A stretch of 64,000 nt of DNA from Vitrella brassicaformis (taxonomy: Eukaryota > Sar > Vitrellaceae), in the NCBI GenBank assembly GCA_001179505.1, contig CDMY01000298.1:57654-121653 (forward strand), read 5' to 3'. Position 1 is the first letter of the stretch. Each line of letters begins with the position of its first letter. Under the pieces are notes generated by a model. It was not told the origin of the DNA. It did no database searches and saw only the letters and a list, made by a program, of their open reading frames with translations. This document shows, one piece after another, positions 24,740 through 36,801 of the stretch. The translations under genes were made by a program, and so were the position numbers.

Positions 24740-27039
24740 TCACTGTCTGTGCCTATCCCGCACCAGCCGCTCTGACTGGGCAACCTTCTTCTTCTTGACA
24801 GTGCTCTCCACCAAGGGATGGAAGCCTCCACTCTGCCCGTGCTGGCGAGACTTGACATTCACCGTAGCTCGCAGCCCGCTCAACACGCTCGCGAACTGGC
24901 CCCCTCCAGCCCTCTCGCCCTGAGACGTCGACACGCTGCTCAGAGGGCCGCCTGAGCGGTTGGCGAAAGATGATGGCGGTTGCAGCTGAACGGTCACGGC
25001 AGCCTCCACAGATGGGGCAGAGGGGGGGCGGATGTTGGCCTCCCTCGTAGGCGTCTGTCGGCCGACCGCCGGGAGGTCGTTGGCGGAGCTCCTGCTGGAC
25101 ATGCCGCCATTGTTGTTGGCTGCTGCTGCTGCATGGGGGAGGGGCTGTGGCGCCATCCTTGCCTTCTTCGGAAAGGCGGGGAAGGGCAGTCTCAGCTGAA
25201 GCAGCGAGGGGGGCAGCAGTGGCGATGGCGTGGTGCTGGCCGTCATCATGATGCCGCCGTCGCCCTCCGTCTTGCTCTGCCGCCTTTTGCATCTGCAGCA
25301 AATTCTGGCGATAATCGTGGTGCTGGCCCGCAGGGGCGAGAGCAGCGAGAGGGTCGCTTGGACGAGGTACGAGATGACGAGCCAGAACCACTCGTTGGTG
25401 CCCGATGGCGGGGCGGCGCCGCGCCGCTGCAGGTTGAGCAGGGCGTGGTCGGTGATGGCCAGCTTCTTGAGCAGAAAGGCGTGCTGGTCGGCCGTCGACC
25501 TCTTGACGTCGTCAAACGACTCCAGCAGCTCCTGCATGGACACGTGCAGCCCGCGAACCTGTGAATAGTCAACATGAGAACAATTGTCTGCGTCAGGGGG
25601 ACTATCGCACGTCTCTCTCTCTCACCTGATCCGTGAGCTCCTCCACCCTGCTGGTGAGCCGCTGGTTGGCCTCGTCCAGCCTGGCCAGCTCACCGCCCAC
25701 CCACACACCCCACTCGCTGCTGCCGTCCTCCAACCTCTGTCGCCTCTCGTCAGCTCCCATGACCGACCTCTGCTTCTCATGCTGCAGCGCACTCACAGCC
25801 CATGGGGGCGGCGCGTCCTTGTCGTTGACGACTGAGTCAGAGGAGGGCGGGGGCGGGGTCAGCCGTATCTGTGAGCTATCTGGAGGAGGAAGGCTCGGCC
25901 GCGCTGACTCGAGCTTGGGAGAGAAGAAGGCCCCGTCAGTGGGACGGGTGGCGTTATATTCGACGATGAGGGATGATCGACGGTGGGGGACGTGGGGTGG
26001 GGCATTGAGTGCTGGTGGCTCGATGGAACGGTCAGACTGCAGGCAAAAGGCAACAGCGGAGCCCACCACCCACACACGTCGACAGCTGACCACTTTTCTT
26101 TATCTGTCTTCGCTTACGCTGGCAGTGTGTACGCTAGCCACGGAACCGCTCCACCTTCCCTGAAGGTCATCGTCTGGCAGGGCGGGGATGGCATCCTGGA
26201 ACACATCTTCCCTCTCGTCCCCGGCCGATGCCACCACTGGCGGCGGTAGAGTGCGCGATGACGGGGGAGGGAGGGGATCGGGGGGCAGTGTGTGGTGGTG
26301 GTGGTGGTGATGCTGCCTGGTGCCGCCATGGCGACGAGGCAGCCGAAACATGCCGCCTCTCGGCTCCTGAATCCAATGCAAGAAAACAGACGATCAGAGT
26401 AGAAGAGAAGGTGCTCTACGTCGTTGTGTCTGGGACTCACCGATGGCAGGATAGGCGAATGTCGCCGTTGCTCCTGCGTCGGTGAAGGCACCGCATGGCC
26501 ATGCGCCTCCGCAGCTCGTGGCCTTGCCACGCGAGACGGCGAGTCTGGTGCAGGGGCGGGAGGGTCAGCAGGCCGCTCGAGGGCCTCAGCGTAGGCCGCA
26601 TTGTCGCCATCCTCGTCCCTGTCGGATCTTTTGCCCCACCTTCTCCTCCTCTGTCCGCCGTCGCCACCCTCTCTGGGTGCCCGCCATCCTCTGCGATGGC
26701 CGTGGTGGCGGTCTATCGATTTGTCCCGGTGGGGCCGGCCGGGTCTGGTCCATCGGGAGGGGCCTGAGGCGCCTGGCTCACGCGCACTGTTGAGGCCTCG
26801 ACGGGCGAGGATGGGGAACAGCAGATAGGGGTGGCTGGGGGACACAGACACACACGAGGACCGAACAGACATCAGTGTGGGTCTCGGAGGCCTTGAAGTG
26901 CATCATGATGTTGTTTGTGTCGGGCTTACCCTCCATTGACGCCTTTGAGAAGTGAGAGGGGGGTGCGTTTCTTGCCAGTGGGGTGTCGGCTGCCACTGCC
27001 GGCACTGCCGACGCTATCTGCATCGCTGAAGATGTCCAT
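24740..27039 (-). CDS. unknown coiled-coil protein with one candidate membrane segment
   Basis: Five exons join to 660 residues: 27039-26930, 26834-26441, 26366-26118, 26036-25626, 25558-24740. The first exon encodes MDIFSDADSVGSAG and a basic patch; exon 2 is Arg-rich (RHHGHRRGWRAPREGG). Exon 3 has a polyhistidine run of seven residues. Exon 4 ends in a heptad-rich stretch (GELARLDEANQRLTSRVEEL) that continues into exon 5 (SMQELLESFDDVKRSTADQH), which I read as a coiled coil. It is followed by a hydrophobic segment (FWLVISYLVQATLSLLSPL) and then a Cys/Arg/Lys cluster (RICCRCKRR), as in a single-pass or tail-proximal membrane protein. The C-terminus is Ser/Pro-rich and ends in basic residues. 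I do not recognise the family. It is divergently arranged with the gene starting at 27489. Confidence 0.8.
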
Positions 27040-27488
27040 TCTAGCTAGTGTCCATCAGGTGATTGAGGCCTGAACACACATGGCGTGCGTCGGAAAGGAC
27101 AAGCGCAGAAAGCTGCCGCATATGTGGTGGTTTTCTCCATCTTTCGTTCGCACCTTGTGGCATGGGCTCATGCTCAGCCTCGCAGATGCCATCCGCGGTG
27201 ACTCATTGCCTCGCAGTGCCACACGCAGCTCCCGATAGCGCCATTCTTACATTCTTCCACCATGATGCGAGAGGCTGACGAAGCAAGCACCTTCGCGTGG
27301 CTTGACGCGTGTTTGCTGCAGCCGATATTTGCGAGCTCATCTCCATCCACAGCTCGCGCTTTGAGGAGAGGGAAGCTCGAGGAGAGGGACGCTGCGTCTG
27401 TTGTATCTCGTCATGAGCACCGCAGCTTCCTCATCGACCAGATAAGAGCTTTTGTATCGATGCTCAGGCCGCAGCAAGGCTCCACAGC
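27040..27488. promoter_or_regulatory. divergent intergenic region (449 bp)
   Basis: Separates two start codons pointing away from each other, so it should hold both promoters and leaders. It is less repetitive than the other spacers. No TATA-like or other defined element stands out. Confidence 0.4.
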
Positions 27489-29164
27489 ATGTTGTTTCGC
27501 TTGCTGGTTGCTTCAACCGCCGTGCTAGCAGCCGTATTGGGTGTGGGATATCACTACTTCCGCCCTCTCTACCCGCGGCGACTCGCCATCATTGAGTGTG
27601 AGCAACCACACACTCAGACGTGATGCAATTCTGGTGCAATTCATCTGAAAGAACCGCTTTACCTTCTTCTCAGGTGAGGGCGGCACGGACAAGGCAGCTC
27701 ACGGCCACCGTGCGGACACGCCGCCTCTCCAGCGGGCATTTGAAAGGCACGGGTACCACGCTGACATCATCTTCTTTGCCGATGACCATGCCTCGTGGCT
27801 TGCCAAGGAGCTGCCACGCAACTACACGGCGGTGATGAGTCGGGTGGACCCAGGCGATTACCTCTACTGCACTGAGGGACGGCTGCACGCCTTCCTGAGG
27901 ACGCTCAACGCATCTGGGATGGTCGTCTTCAACCACCCTGACATTCAGCACAAGATGGGGTGGGCGAGGGGAAGGAGAAAAACGTGTGCCGCGTGATTGC
28001 TCTCGTCATGGGTGTGCTGGTCTTTCCCGCCCCATGTGTGTGCGTGTCAGTTCGAAGGCGAGTCTGCTCAAGCTCGAGGGCATGCCGCTTGCCAACCCTG
28101 ACGCCTACCACTACCACAGCTTCGAACATTTTGTCAGGTCAGCAGGCGGACGAGTCAGGCGCCACTGGAGGCAATTCACTCGCTGTCTGCGTCTTTGCTT
28201 TGTGTGTATGATGTCAGTCATTTTGCGGCGATCCTTCCGCAGATGGCGGCAGATGGGAGGATGCGTGTTCTGAAGCAGAACCGCGGCTCCAAGGGGGAGG
28301 GCGTCTGGCGAGTCGCTGTCAATCTCACCTCTGGCGGCGTCATGGGCGTCTTGGCCGAGGAGAAGACGGTCGACGAACAGCAGCAGCAGGCGCAGAGGGT
28401 GGTTCTCGATCGCAGGAACGGCAAGGCCGAGGGGAGGGACGGCAAAGGCAAAGGCAACGGCAACGGCAACGGCAACGGCAATGCTTCCACAGGCAGCAGT
28501 AGCAACAGCAAGGCGCTGATCGTTCCCAAGAAGGCGTCCATCCAGCTGACGCCAGACACCATGCTCGTTCTGACAGAGGCCAAGGACAACCACGAGGAGT
28601 CGCGGACCTTTCAGAACTTCACTTCATTCTTCGAGCGTTATTTTGAGGAGCAGGGGGACTCTGTCGTCAACCAGGCATACCTCACACGCATCAGCGAAGG
28701 CGAGATTCGCGTCATCCTATCAGGTCGGTGGGCAGCGCAGCACAGCACAGCACAGAAGGGAGAGAGAGCGATCGGAGATAAATGTGTGTGACGTACGTGT
28801 ATGGTCAGGTCGGACAATCCTCAAGGTGGTGGAGAGGCGGCCCGACGCGTCCACCAACAGCGACGCCTTCTCTGCCAACCTGGGAGCAATGGCCACCCAC
28901 GACTACTACGATCCGCGAGAGCGGCCGTCGATCGTTGACTTCCTGCACTCGCAGCTGGGCGAGATGCTCGACCGGCTGGACGTGTCGGAGCCGCCTGTGC
29001 TGTGGACGTGTGACTTCATCCGCGACGGGCCACCAGAGAGGACCGTGTACATATTGAGCGAGATCAATGCTGCGTGTGTTGGGTTCTCTGGCCACCCGCC
29101 GCTGGCCGACCTGGTGGCACAGAGGGTCATCGACACGGTCGAGAGGATCAAGAGAGGCAGATGA
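27489..29164 (+). CDS. membrane-anchored ATP-grasp-like protein (Cj0069 type)
   Basis: Five exons join to 447 residues: 27489-27597, 27674-27959, 28051-28137, 28218-28723, 28809-29164. Residues 4-24 (LLVASTAVLAAVLGVGYHYF) are a signal peptide or signal anchor. The rest resembles a family of mostly bacterial proteins named after Campylobacter Cj0069, which adopt an ATP-grasp-like fold. Matching elements are SRVDPGDYLY, VFNHPDIQHKMGSKASLL, the nucleotide-binding segment VLKQNRGSKGEGVW, and the acidic metal-site region LWTCDFIRDG with ILSEINAACVGFSG near the end. The substrate and product of this family are unknown to me. A low-complexity insert (28380-28520: polyQ, then Gly-Asn repeats) sits in a surface loop. 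Family recognition is from memory of conserved motifs and should be verified by profile search. Confidence 0.82.
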
Positions 29165-29708
29165 CATCGATGGGCAGGGCGGGAGGGCGGGAAGGGTCCC
29201 TGTACACGAACATCTGTGAATGTGTATGTCTTTGTGTTCGTATGTGTGGATGGTTTTGTTCTGGTGAGGGGGGAGGGGGAGGAAAGTACCAGATGATATG
29301 GATGGATGGATGGATGGTGAAGGGTAGTAGGGGAGGGAGGGGCGACGACCATTGAGCAGGCACCGTGTTTTTCTGTCAGTCAGCAGATGGATGGATGGAT
29401 GGGGCGATGAGTGTGGTGTGCATGCTCTGTGGTGAGTTTGCGATTGTGAGCGTAGGAATGCGAATGAGTGCGTGTAGGCGACGTGCCGTCAGTGCAATGT
29501 CGTATTCTTCGTTCGTGCGCTGGTGAGACTTTTTGGTGTGGGTGACAGACGACCCTCAATGATCTCAATGACCCTTCCCCCAATGCACAATGGCTTCATC
29601 TCATCGCTTAACCAATCAGGACATTATAGACAGACAGTCCTTTGGCCTCATCGTGCACGACGGACACGATCAAGCTGATGCCATGTCAATGTCGCATCCT
29701 TCCGACAG
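29165..29708. other. convergent spacer
   Basis: Lies between two converging stop codons (29164 and 29709) and should contain both 3' ends. It includes GGAT runs at about 29298-29315 and 29387-29402. No gene seen. Confidence 0.5.
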
Positions 29709-31512
29709 TCAATCGGCGCCATCCTGGCCCTCGCCCTCCTCCTGCAGACAATCACCAGCCACACGCGCGTCAGGAACTAACATACTTGCAGTGTCCATCC
29801 CTCTCGCCCTCCTTGCTCAGCCTACCGGTATCGCTCCCAGGTCAAAGTTGCCCTTCGTCTCTGAAGAGATGACATGAAGAGATGACAGCCAGCAAGGCAC
29901 AAGTGAAGGCCAATGCTCGTGACAGGGCCCGTGGGTGGTGTCGTCTGTCTGCTTACTTACCCAGGTCCTCGCCATACTGGATGTTCGTGTCGATGTGCTG
30001 CATCAGCTCATCTGCACACAAACAACGCACAGACAGAGGTGGGTCGCTTCCCCAGAACAGACAGATTGATTCAGACAACGGGCTTCTCTCCTTTGGCGTG
30101 TCGTCTTACCGATAGAGTCCGGCTCCTGGATGTTGAGAGTCAGGAAAGACACCATGCTGTAGTCCTCCAGCTGCACACACACACACACACACACACATAT
30201 CCACGTGGCCAAGGGGCAGCCTCGGCGGTGTCGTTTGTACTCACCAATTCTCCCATGGCCCGATTGAGGTCATGATACCTCCCCAGCGGACCCTAAACAG
30301 AACGAACCACACGCACGCGTGGTGCCGCCCCCCTTACCCTTACTTACTGCATGCCCCCCCTACCTACCTGCACTTGTGCGACGAGGTCCCTCGGTTCGCC
30401 CTGCAGATATCGGTCCACCTGCTCGCGATCGCTCTCCTCCAGCAAATCGCACTTGGTCAACACCTGCATACACCACACACCGAAGGGCAGCATTATGGAT
30501 GGATTGCCCTCCCTTGTGCGCGAGGGTGTTTGATATGGCCGGCTGCTTACATTGACGTGCGGAAGCTCCAGCTGCACCATCGCACTCAACGCCCTGCATG
30601 GAGCAAAGGGGCAGAAATTGAGCCGACTCTGCGCATGGTGTCCCCTGTGCTGGTGTGTACATGAGCGATCCGGCGATGAATTTGGGTATGTCGGTGATGA
30701 ATGAGACGTCGAGGCAGCAGACCCCACATAACCGAAAGTCCAGTGTCTGCAGCTTGTCCACCAGCTGACGCATTATCGGCAGATGGTTGTACAACTCAAT
30801 CTGACACATATATCATAAAAAACACGGGTACACAAGTCCACCTTTACGCTGTTGAAAGCGATGGCACAGGTTGGTTGCTCACCTGCCCAGGGCAGTCGAA
30901 GAGAAAGTACTCGTCATCACCTGCACGCAATGGCACACGAGAACACATGACAAAGGCAGGCGTAGGCAGGCGTTTTCGTCAGCTCTCCGTACCGAATTGG
31001 TCGAGCTCCGATTGCAGCCAATCGAAATTGTCAATCAGATACCTGCAAAACAGACAGACAGACAGACAGACAGACAAACGCGGACACCACATCTCATGTA
31101 TACTCTTCACAGTCCCCCAGCTTCCTGTTCATGCTCAGCTCACTCCATGGCGAAGACGAGCCCCCCGTTGGGTCCCAGATTCGACTCCTCCATCACATCC
31201 TCGAGAGTCACCAACTCACGCACGTCTACACAGACATCAACACGCCCTGTCTGCCTGTCATGCTGACCTGCTACTCTCACGCTCACCGATGGCACATGGG
31301 TATTCGAACTCCTCGGCAGCTGGGTCGAGGTTCACACAGCGCAGCAGACGGCCGGAGCACTCGGCGTGCTTCGTAAGGGCCGCACAGTACGTGGACTGAA
31401 GGGCACACAAAGCACGCAAACAGATCCGTCGACTTGTCCGTTTCGGTGTGCTTTGTTTGTGTACCTTTCCGCATCCCGCTGGCCCAATGACAACCTGCCC
31501 GAACCGCACCAT
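29709..31512 (-). CDS. GPN3: GPN-loop GTPase 3 (RNA polymerase II assembly factor)
   Basis: Thirteen exons join to 277 residues, close to the usual GPN3 length of about 280: 31512-31465, 31395-31287, 31225-31144, 31042-30993, 30920-30883, 30800-30661, 30593-30551, 30463-30368, 30292-30245, 30170-30110, 30011-29961, 29860-29826, 29741-29709. All family motifs are present: Walker A GPAGCGKST (10-18), [14 protein letters not shown], the family-defining Gly-Pro-Asn loop in [10 protein letters not shown] (70-72), Walker B/G3 FDCPGQ, and the G4 motif TKCDLL. Late motifs [11 protein letters not shown]-like (here [13 protein letters not shown]) and [13 protein letters not shown] also match. GPN3 pairs with GPN1 and drives assembly and nuclear import of RNA polymerase II. 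The acidic C-terminus ([10 protein letters not shown]) is typical. Introns of 61-108 nt interrupt nearly every motif. Confidence 0.96.
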
Positions 31513-31960
31513 GGGATTGCACCAAGCCAGGCGCTGGGGTGAAGGGTTAGGGTTTGGGCGCGAATTCTATAGCTCGCAGGAGACGGGAAGGGGTGGCAGA
31601 AAATGCATATTTTCTGCCGCCTTTCCTGCTTCCAGCCCCTCCCCTCCCGCACCGCTGCACAGGCGCCAAGGCGTCCGTCCACCCCTTCGGTTATCGGCAC
31701 GTTGCGCTCTCCTCCTGCCGCTGCTTTCTCTCCCGTGCGTGTGGGCTTGCTTTTACAAAACGTACGGCCATGGCACCTGTGGCTGTGTCTTCGTGTGTGC
31801 GTGTGTGCGTGCGTGTAGGTGGGCGGTTTTTCGATCGTCTCGGCTGGAGCTTCCTGCCTTGGGACGAGCGCCACTGACGTGCACCACGTCGCACCCAGCC
31901 CTCTGAAGCGCGGCGAGTGGATCAAGTACGAGTAGGAGAGAGGGGGCTGGAGAGAGCTGC
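31513..31960. other. spacer upstream of GPN3
   Basis: Between the GPN3 start (minus strand) and the first protein-like plus-strand sequence. No gene or defined promoter element seen; it probably holds the GPN3 promoter. Confidence 0.45.
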
Positions 31961-33331
31961 ATGTCGTGCAGCGTGCAAGTGACGATGTGCACTGTGCAGA
32001 AACACCTTGCGTCATCGAGGTGCCGCAGGACGATCGACCTCGCAAGGCGGATGGAGAAGCTGGGCAAGGCGGCGGAGTACGAGCGCATCTACAAGGAGGA
32101 GCTCCTCAAGGCCAAGTGGCCCGACACGCTCCTCCTGTGCGCCAAGGGGATCGACAGCCTGGCTGCCTGCCATGCCAAGGCCGACGAGATCCTCGGCGCA
32201 CTGCGCGAGCTCCACGTGCAGTCGTCCTTGGTCGACCTGGTGGAGGGTGGCGGAAGGAGGGAGCCGCGGAGGTGGAAACGCTGGTGAATATGGTGAACGA
32301 GAGAAACATCAGCCTGCTCAAGGCCGCCACAGCCACCATCTTCGTGCAGACCAGCGCCAGGCCGGAAGAGAGGAGCGAGGAAGGGCGGATGCCCTTGATC
32401 AGCGACCAGCTGGGCCAGCTGCTGCGGGGGTGCGATGCCGTGCTCTTTATACTGCCCCCCTGCCCGACCCCCTCCACCTCGCCCGCACCCTAAGAGCAAA
32501 CCGAACGGGAGGCCACATACTAGGGAGGCCAGTCATGCCTCAGATGGGGAGGGCCCTGCATGTCCTGTACGTATTGGGAGGAGGGCATGGAGCGGCGGCA
32601 AGTGATTGAGGAGTGCATCGTCGTTGAGGAGGATCCTGTGGGTGCTGATGATGCGTCTCGTGGTGCTGTCATGGATCTGGAGGAGCCGTCTGATCCACCA
32701 CGGGACGATCAAGAACACCAGTCGCCGACCAACCAGAGGCCGCTGGTGGTTGAGGAGACAATCGAAGCAGAAGAGGGGGCTGTCGATGGTGAGCAGCAGA
32801 TAGCCGATGAAAAGGAGGAGCCAATCGACTTTGAGCTAGCCGCACAAGACACCGGCAAAGAGGGTGCTGGTGTGGAGCAAGGAGGAATTTCTTCGAGGAC
32901 AGTGATAAGGACAGTGTTCGAGGGTGGGGGGCTCCTTGACGAGCATTGGAGACGCAGTGTGGGGGCCATCTCGAGCTCATATTTCTCGTCACCGGTGACG
33001 CCGCAACCTTCACTCAACACAAGTGACTTGAGGGAGCAGTTCCTGCCTGCTGCAGGGTGAGTGAGTACTGAGGCAGACATTCACGCATACGTTTGTCATC
33101 CGACATGTGGCTGTGACCTCTCATTCTCATTCTCAGGTCGGGTGGTCTCATCAGCGACGCCACTCTCGCTAACCTGTCTCTCTGGGCCGTCAACGGCTCT
33201 CACGTGTCGCTGGCGGGCGACCTCAGCGTCGTAGCCTTCCCTCCGCTCACCGACCACCTTGCCTTCACCATCCAGCACGTCACCGGTCAGCCGCTTAGCT
33301 TACCTCCTACCGGGGGCTGGAGAGAACAGTG
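31961..33331 (+). pseudogene. broken or poorly resolved gene: coiled-coil part, acidic part, beta-rich tail
   Basis: Three protein-like stretches follow each other on the plus strand. 31982-32242 encodes a charged helical segment (MEKLGKAAEYERIYKEELLK, then SLAACHAKADEILGALREL). About 32270-32430 continues as a helix (VETLVNMVNERNISLLKAAT) but one base out of frame. 32554-33057 encodes an acidic segment (VDGEQQIADEKEEPIDFE) and splices in phase at 33058 (GTGAGTGA) to 33137 onward (SGGLISDATLANLSLWAVNG). The frame change near 32243-32268 sits in a G-rich run and can be fixed only by a 20-nt intron or an indel, so I treat the locus as decayed or mis-sequenced. I do not recognise the family. Confidence 0.45.
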
Positions 33332-33333
33332 AC

Positions 33334-34048
33334 GATGTGTAGAGAAACCTTGCGTCGTCATCGACAAGAAGCATGACAAGCCCAGATATCGACTGTCGAC
33401 AAAGGGAGGGATGCGTTTGAGGTGCTGATGGATTTGATGGAGGCCTTAAGGGAGAGAGAGAGGCTGGACGGCAGACACATCCTGAGCATGGCTGGCTGCA
33501 CATGTGACAAAGAGGTGAGTAAGGATGGAGGGATGTATGGGTCCAGAGCTGATGTGGAGCGCGCGTGTGTGTGCAGGGAAGTGTATCTGACAACAGACTG
33601 GCACACCTCCATGTCGAGGGGAGGTTTCGCGTGGTGCCTGTCATGTGCGCATGGATGTATCGTGGACCATCCTCAGCCGAAGCCTAGCGCACGTGCCGCT
33701 CGCTATGCGGGGGGGGGACCCCGCAGCATAGGTATACCTGCAGACAGAGAGATGTGCATTTCTTTCCCTCTTCTCTGAGCGCATGTCTCTTCCTCTGTCT
33801 GTGTCAGATCGCCGCCTGCATTTTATATCATCTTGCCACTTTCGCCGACTTCGTCTGCTCATCTGTGACTGCCTACAACTTTCCCTCAAAGGACAAGGAG
33901 AGGCCACTGATCCCCCGCCGCCCTCAACTGAACAAGACGGGCAGACTCATCACCGGGCCCCGGTGCACAAGGAGAGGCCGAGATACATCCGTCATCAATT
34001 CCATCGCTCACTCATGCCAATCCGGTGGTTGAATGTGCAGGTGTTTTA
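33334..34048 (+). pseudogene. gene fragments, frameshifted
   Basis: Short plus-strand pieces with coding character but no joined frame. 33345-33403 reads CVVIDKKHDKPRYRLSTKG and, after a one-base shift, continues as DAFEVLMDLMEALRERERLD until a donor at 33513. A second piece after an acceptor at 33808 reads IAACILYHLATFADFVCSS. The opening bases (GTGACGATGTG then AAACCTTGCGTC) repeat a motif seen at 31979-32013, suggesting local duplication. I see no function. Confidence 0.35.
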
Positions 34049-36801
34049 AATCAGCAACGAGAACGACGCGGCGCACAAGAGATGGCTGCAGGCGGAGAAA
34101 AACAAGAAAGCCATGGACGCTGCAAAGCACATCTGGAGTGCACGCCCGCCGTGCTCTTGTCAACTTCGCCAACATAAGCTCCGGCCCAAGTACGCGCCAG
34201 CAGGCGGCACGTCCACAACAAAATCATGGCATGTCTGGCTTTCTTGGTGCGTGTTGTTCAGCGGAACCTGGCTCGATAGTGCGGAGCACCACTACATCAC
34301 CAGTTCTATCAGCGCAACCGCTGGGCTGCAGAAGCCGTCTCTGGAGCCCGACCTCGATTGCACAGCCACGCCAGCGGCACCCAGGCCGCCCACACAGGTA
34401 ATGTACGTGCAAGAGAGATGTGGTGTTCCTCTCCGTGCGTGTGTGCAAGTGGTATGAGCGGCGACTGATTAGCATCATCCTGGTCGGTCCCCAGACGGCA
34501 AGCGTACACAGCAACGGCAAGCATACACACCATATGGATTGGTCTCCGCCTTTGCCCTTGTGTGTATGTCTGCGTCTGTATATCTATGTGTGCTTCAGGA
34601 AGCCAGACGGAAGATCCGGCTGCTGGAGTACGCCCAGCACGACACGGACCTATTTGGCGAGCTGGCCGCCGCCAACCTTGCCGCCAGGGGCAAGAAGACC
34701 ACGGCACCACTCCAGCAGTCCCGAGGAGACTCCCTGCCGCCATCGCCAAGCCAAACCAGCCGCGCACCGTCACCCGCCGCATCGCCAGCACAGCCAGCCG
34801 ACCTCATCGCCCATGATATGGAAGCGCTCTGCAGCCATCTCAGCTGCACGCGGCAGCGCCACAAGTGGCTGCGCCCCAGCAGCGAGCGCTCTTGAGAAGA
34901 AGACAGCTGAACCGGCATCTCCGCCTGTCCCTTCCACCCCAAGCGGCACCAATGTGCGCCCCCCCATCCACCCCAAAGCACGACAGCAACCGCCGCGGGA
35001 GGCAGGCGCGAGAAGACGGGATCAGCGGGGGATCAGAAAGGGAGGGGGATTTTTGCTGAGTAAGGCGTGCTGTGGCGGCTCGTTCTCTCGTGAGGAGGAG
35101 AGGGAAAGGGAGATAGTCTTCGGGGGGGAGAACGAGGAGGAAATGCTGGCAGCCACGGAGGAGCCATCGCTGCCGAGCGAGCCGCCCACCGCCGAGTACA
35201 TCGCAAGCCGGGGGAGGACGGCACGGCCTGGAAAGTCGCGGCCCATGATATGCAAGCTTCCGCAGGTGGCGGGCGACCAGCCATCGATGACGAAGTAAGA
35301 TCACACACACATTATGGGCTGGTACGCCATGTAATGTGACATTGATGTGTTTCTTCTTTCAGGCGGCACCTTCGCCAGCACAGCCCACCGCCCGCAGGGG
35401 CCGGGGAGGAGGGAGTCGGTGGCCACGTGGCCGGGATAGTGGCACTGGCGGCAGAGTGAGGGGCGACTCGGACGAGCCGATGCTGCCTGTGGGGCTGGTG
35501 GATGACGTAGAGGTGGACAGAGAGGAGGACAAGATGCCTCGTCTGCCTGCTGTGGAGACCGAGAGGCGGCCACAGGAACTGCCTGAGGATGTAAGCACAT
35601 AAGCAAACCATACCCAGAGAGAGAGAGAGAGAGTGCCGCCCGATGACGTCCGTATGTGTGTGTGTGTTCTTTTTTTGTTTGTCCCTTCAGGTGGTGGTGT
35701 GTCAGACGCCCAGTGAGGCCTCCCACCGCGACCCCGCCGGCGCGCGAGAGGAGCCCAAAGAGCCAAAGCACGACTCTGAGCCACCAGAGCCGAACCAAAT
35801 GGACGACCTTCCTGACGAGCCCGATGAGTTGCCGCCCTCGCCGGGCGACTCGCACCCACCACCACGACCCGATGACCCATCCCCGCCACCAGCAGAAGCA
35901 GCACCAGCAGCACCAGCGCTCCCGACCGCTCCACCGGCTGTCGCCAGTGGTGCGTCACCCGGTGGCAGCCGACCACCACCAGCACCACGCGACGACAACC
36001 AAGCGCCGGAGGAAGAGGTGGGCGAGGTCGAGAGCCCAGACGAGCCCACCCCAGCCGCCACGAAGCCGTCGTCGCCACCCCGACCAGAGGAGAAGGATAA
36101 GAGCCGGGAGGAGCCCAAAGCCACCTAGGAGCCTCCAGCGGCAGCCGCCACTGGTGCGTCACCGCCGCGTGACGAGGAGAGGGAGGCTAAAGATCACGAG
36201 CTGGAGGGGAGGGTGAATGAGAGTGAGAAGGAGGACACGTCCTTGATTAGACCAAAGTTGCAGACGGCTTCCTCGCCCATTTTCAGCGACGAGTCGACAG
36301 GTACGCAGAAGTACCGCGACTGCACTCTCATTAATCATACCATGTCACATTTGATGGTTGGTTGTGTTCTTTCTCTCAGATGGCGGTGCTTCCGATGAGC
36401 GCGGCTCATCATCACCGGACTCGCCGACGCCGTACCCGCCGCCACCGCAGCAACCGACCAGCACCGTCACACCTGAGCTTACAGCAGCACTGACCGCCCT
36501 GCCGCCTCTCGCTGCCGGCACCACGCTCGCACTGGACAGCCCCACGGACACCTTCGAGTACAGCAGGCAGCTTGAGGGCGGCAGGGGCGACTTCGCCCTG
36601 TGGGAGGGCGAGTTCATCAGGCGAGGGCGGCGCACGCCAGTCGTGATGAAGTTCATCACGCAAGAGCCCCGTCGACGAGACGTCGACTTTGTGGAGGGCC
36701 TTGTCGATACGTTAGAGGGAGAGGTGGCGGCTCTGCAGGTGATTGACAGAGCCATCAATGTCGCAATACGTGTACCGCCCCCATGTCTGCCCATCGGCTA
36801 A
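34049..36801 (+). pseudogene. truncated, stop-bearing copy of the kinase-like gene at 39681-42165
   Basis: From about 34840 the sequence aligns with the gene at 39681: SGTNVRPPIHPKARQQPPRE, GFLLSKACCGGSFSREEERE and GGRGDFALWEGEFIRRGRRT all have close counterparts there. Upstream exons 34049-34397 (NENDAAHKRWLQAEKNKKAM) and 34599-34895 (EARRKIRLLEYAQHDTDLFG) are in a different frame that ends at a TGA (34893-34895). Later lesions are a frame clash at the 35296 donor, an in-frame TAG at 36126-36128 between two parts of the same Pro/Glu-rich exon, and truncation of the kinase fold at 36801, straight after the first conserved helix. The active-site half is missing. The retained N-lobe has the expected ATP-site lysine (VVMKFIT, codon 36649-36651). 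Some exons could still be expressed; no intact product seems possible. Confidence 0.7.

Noticed and set aside
31332-32045. 237-residue minus-strand open frame upstream of GPN3
   Set aside because: It overlaps GPN3 exons in another frame and reads through intron and spacer sequence; GPN3 motifs fix the real frame.
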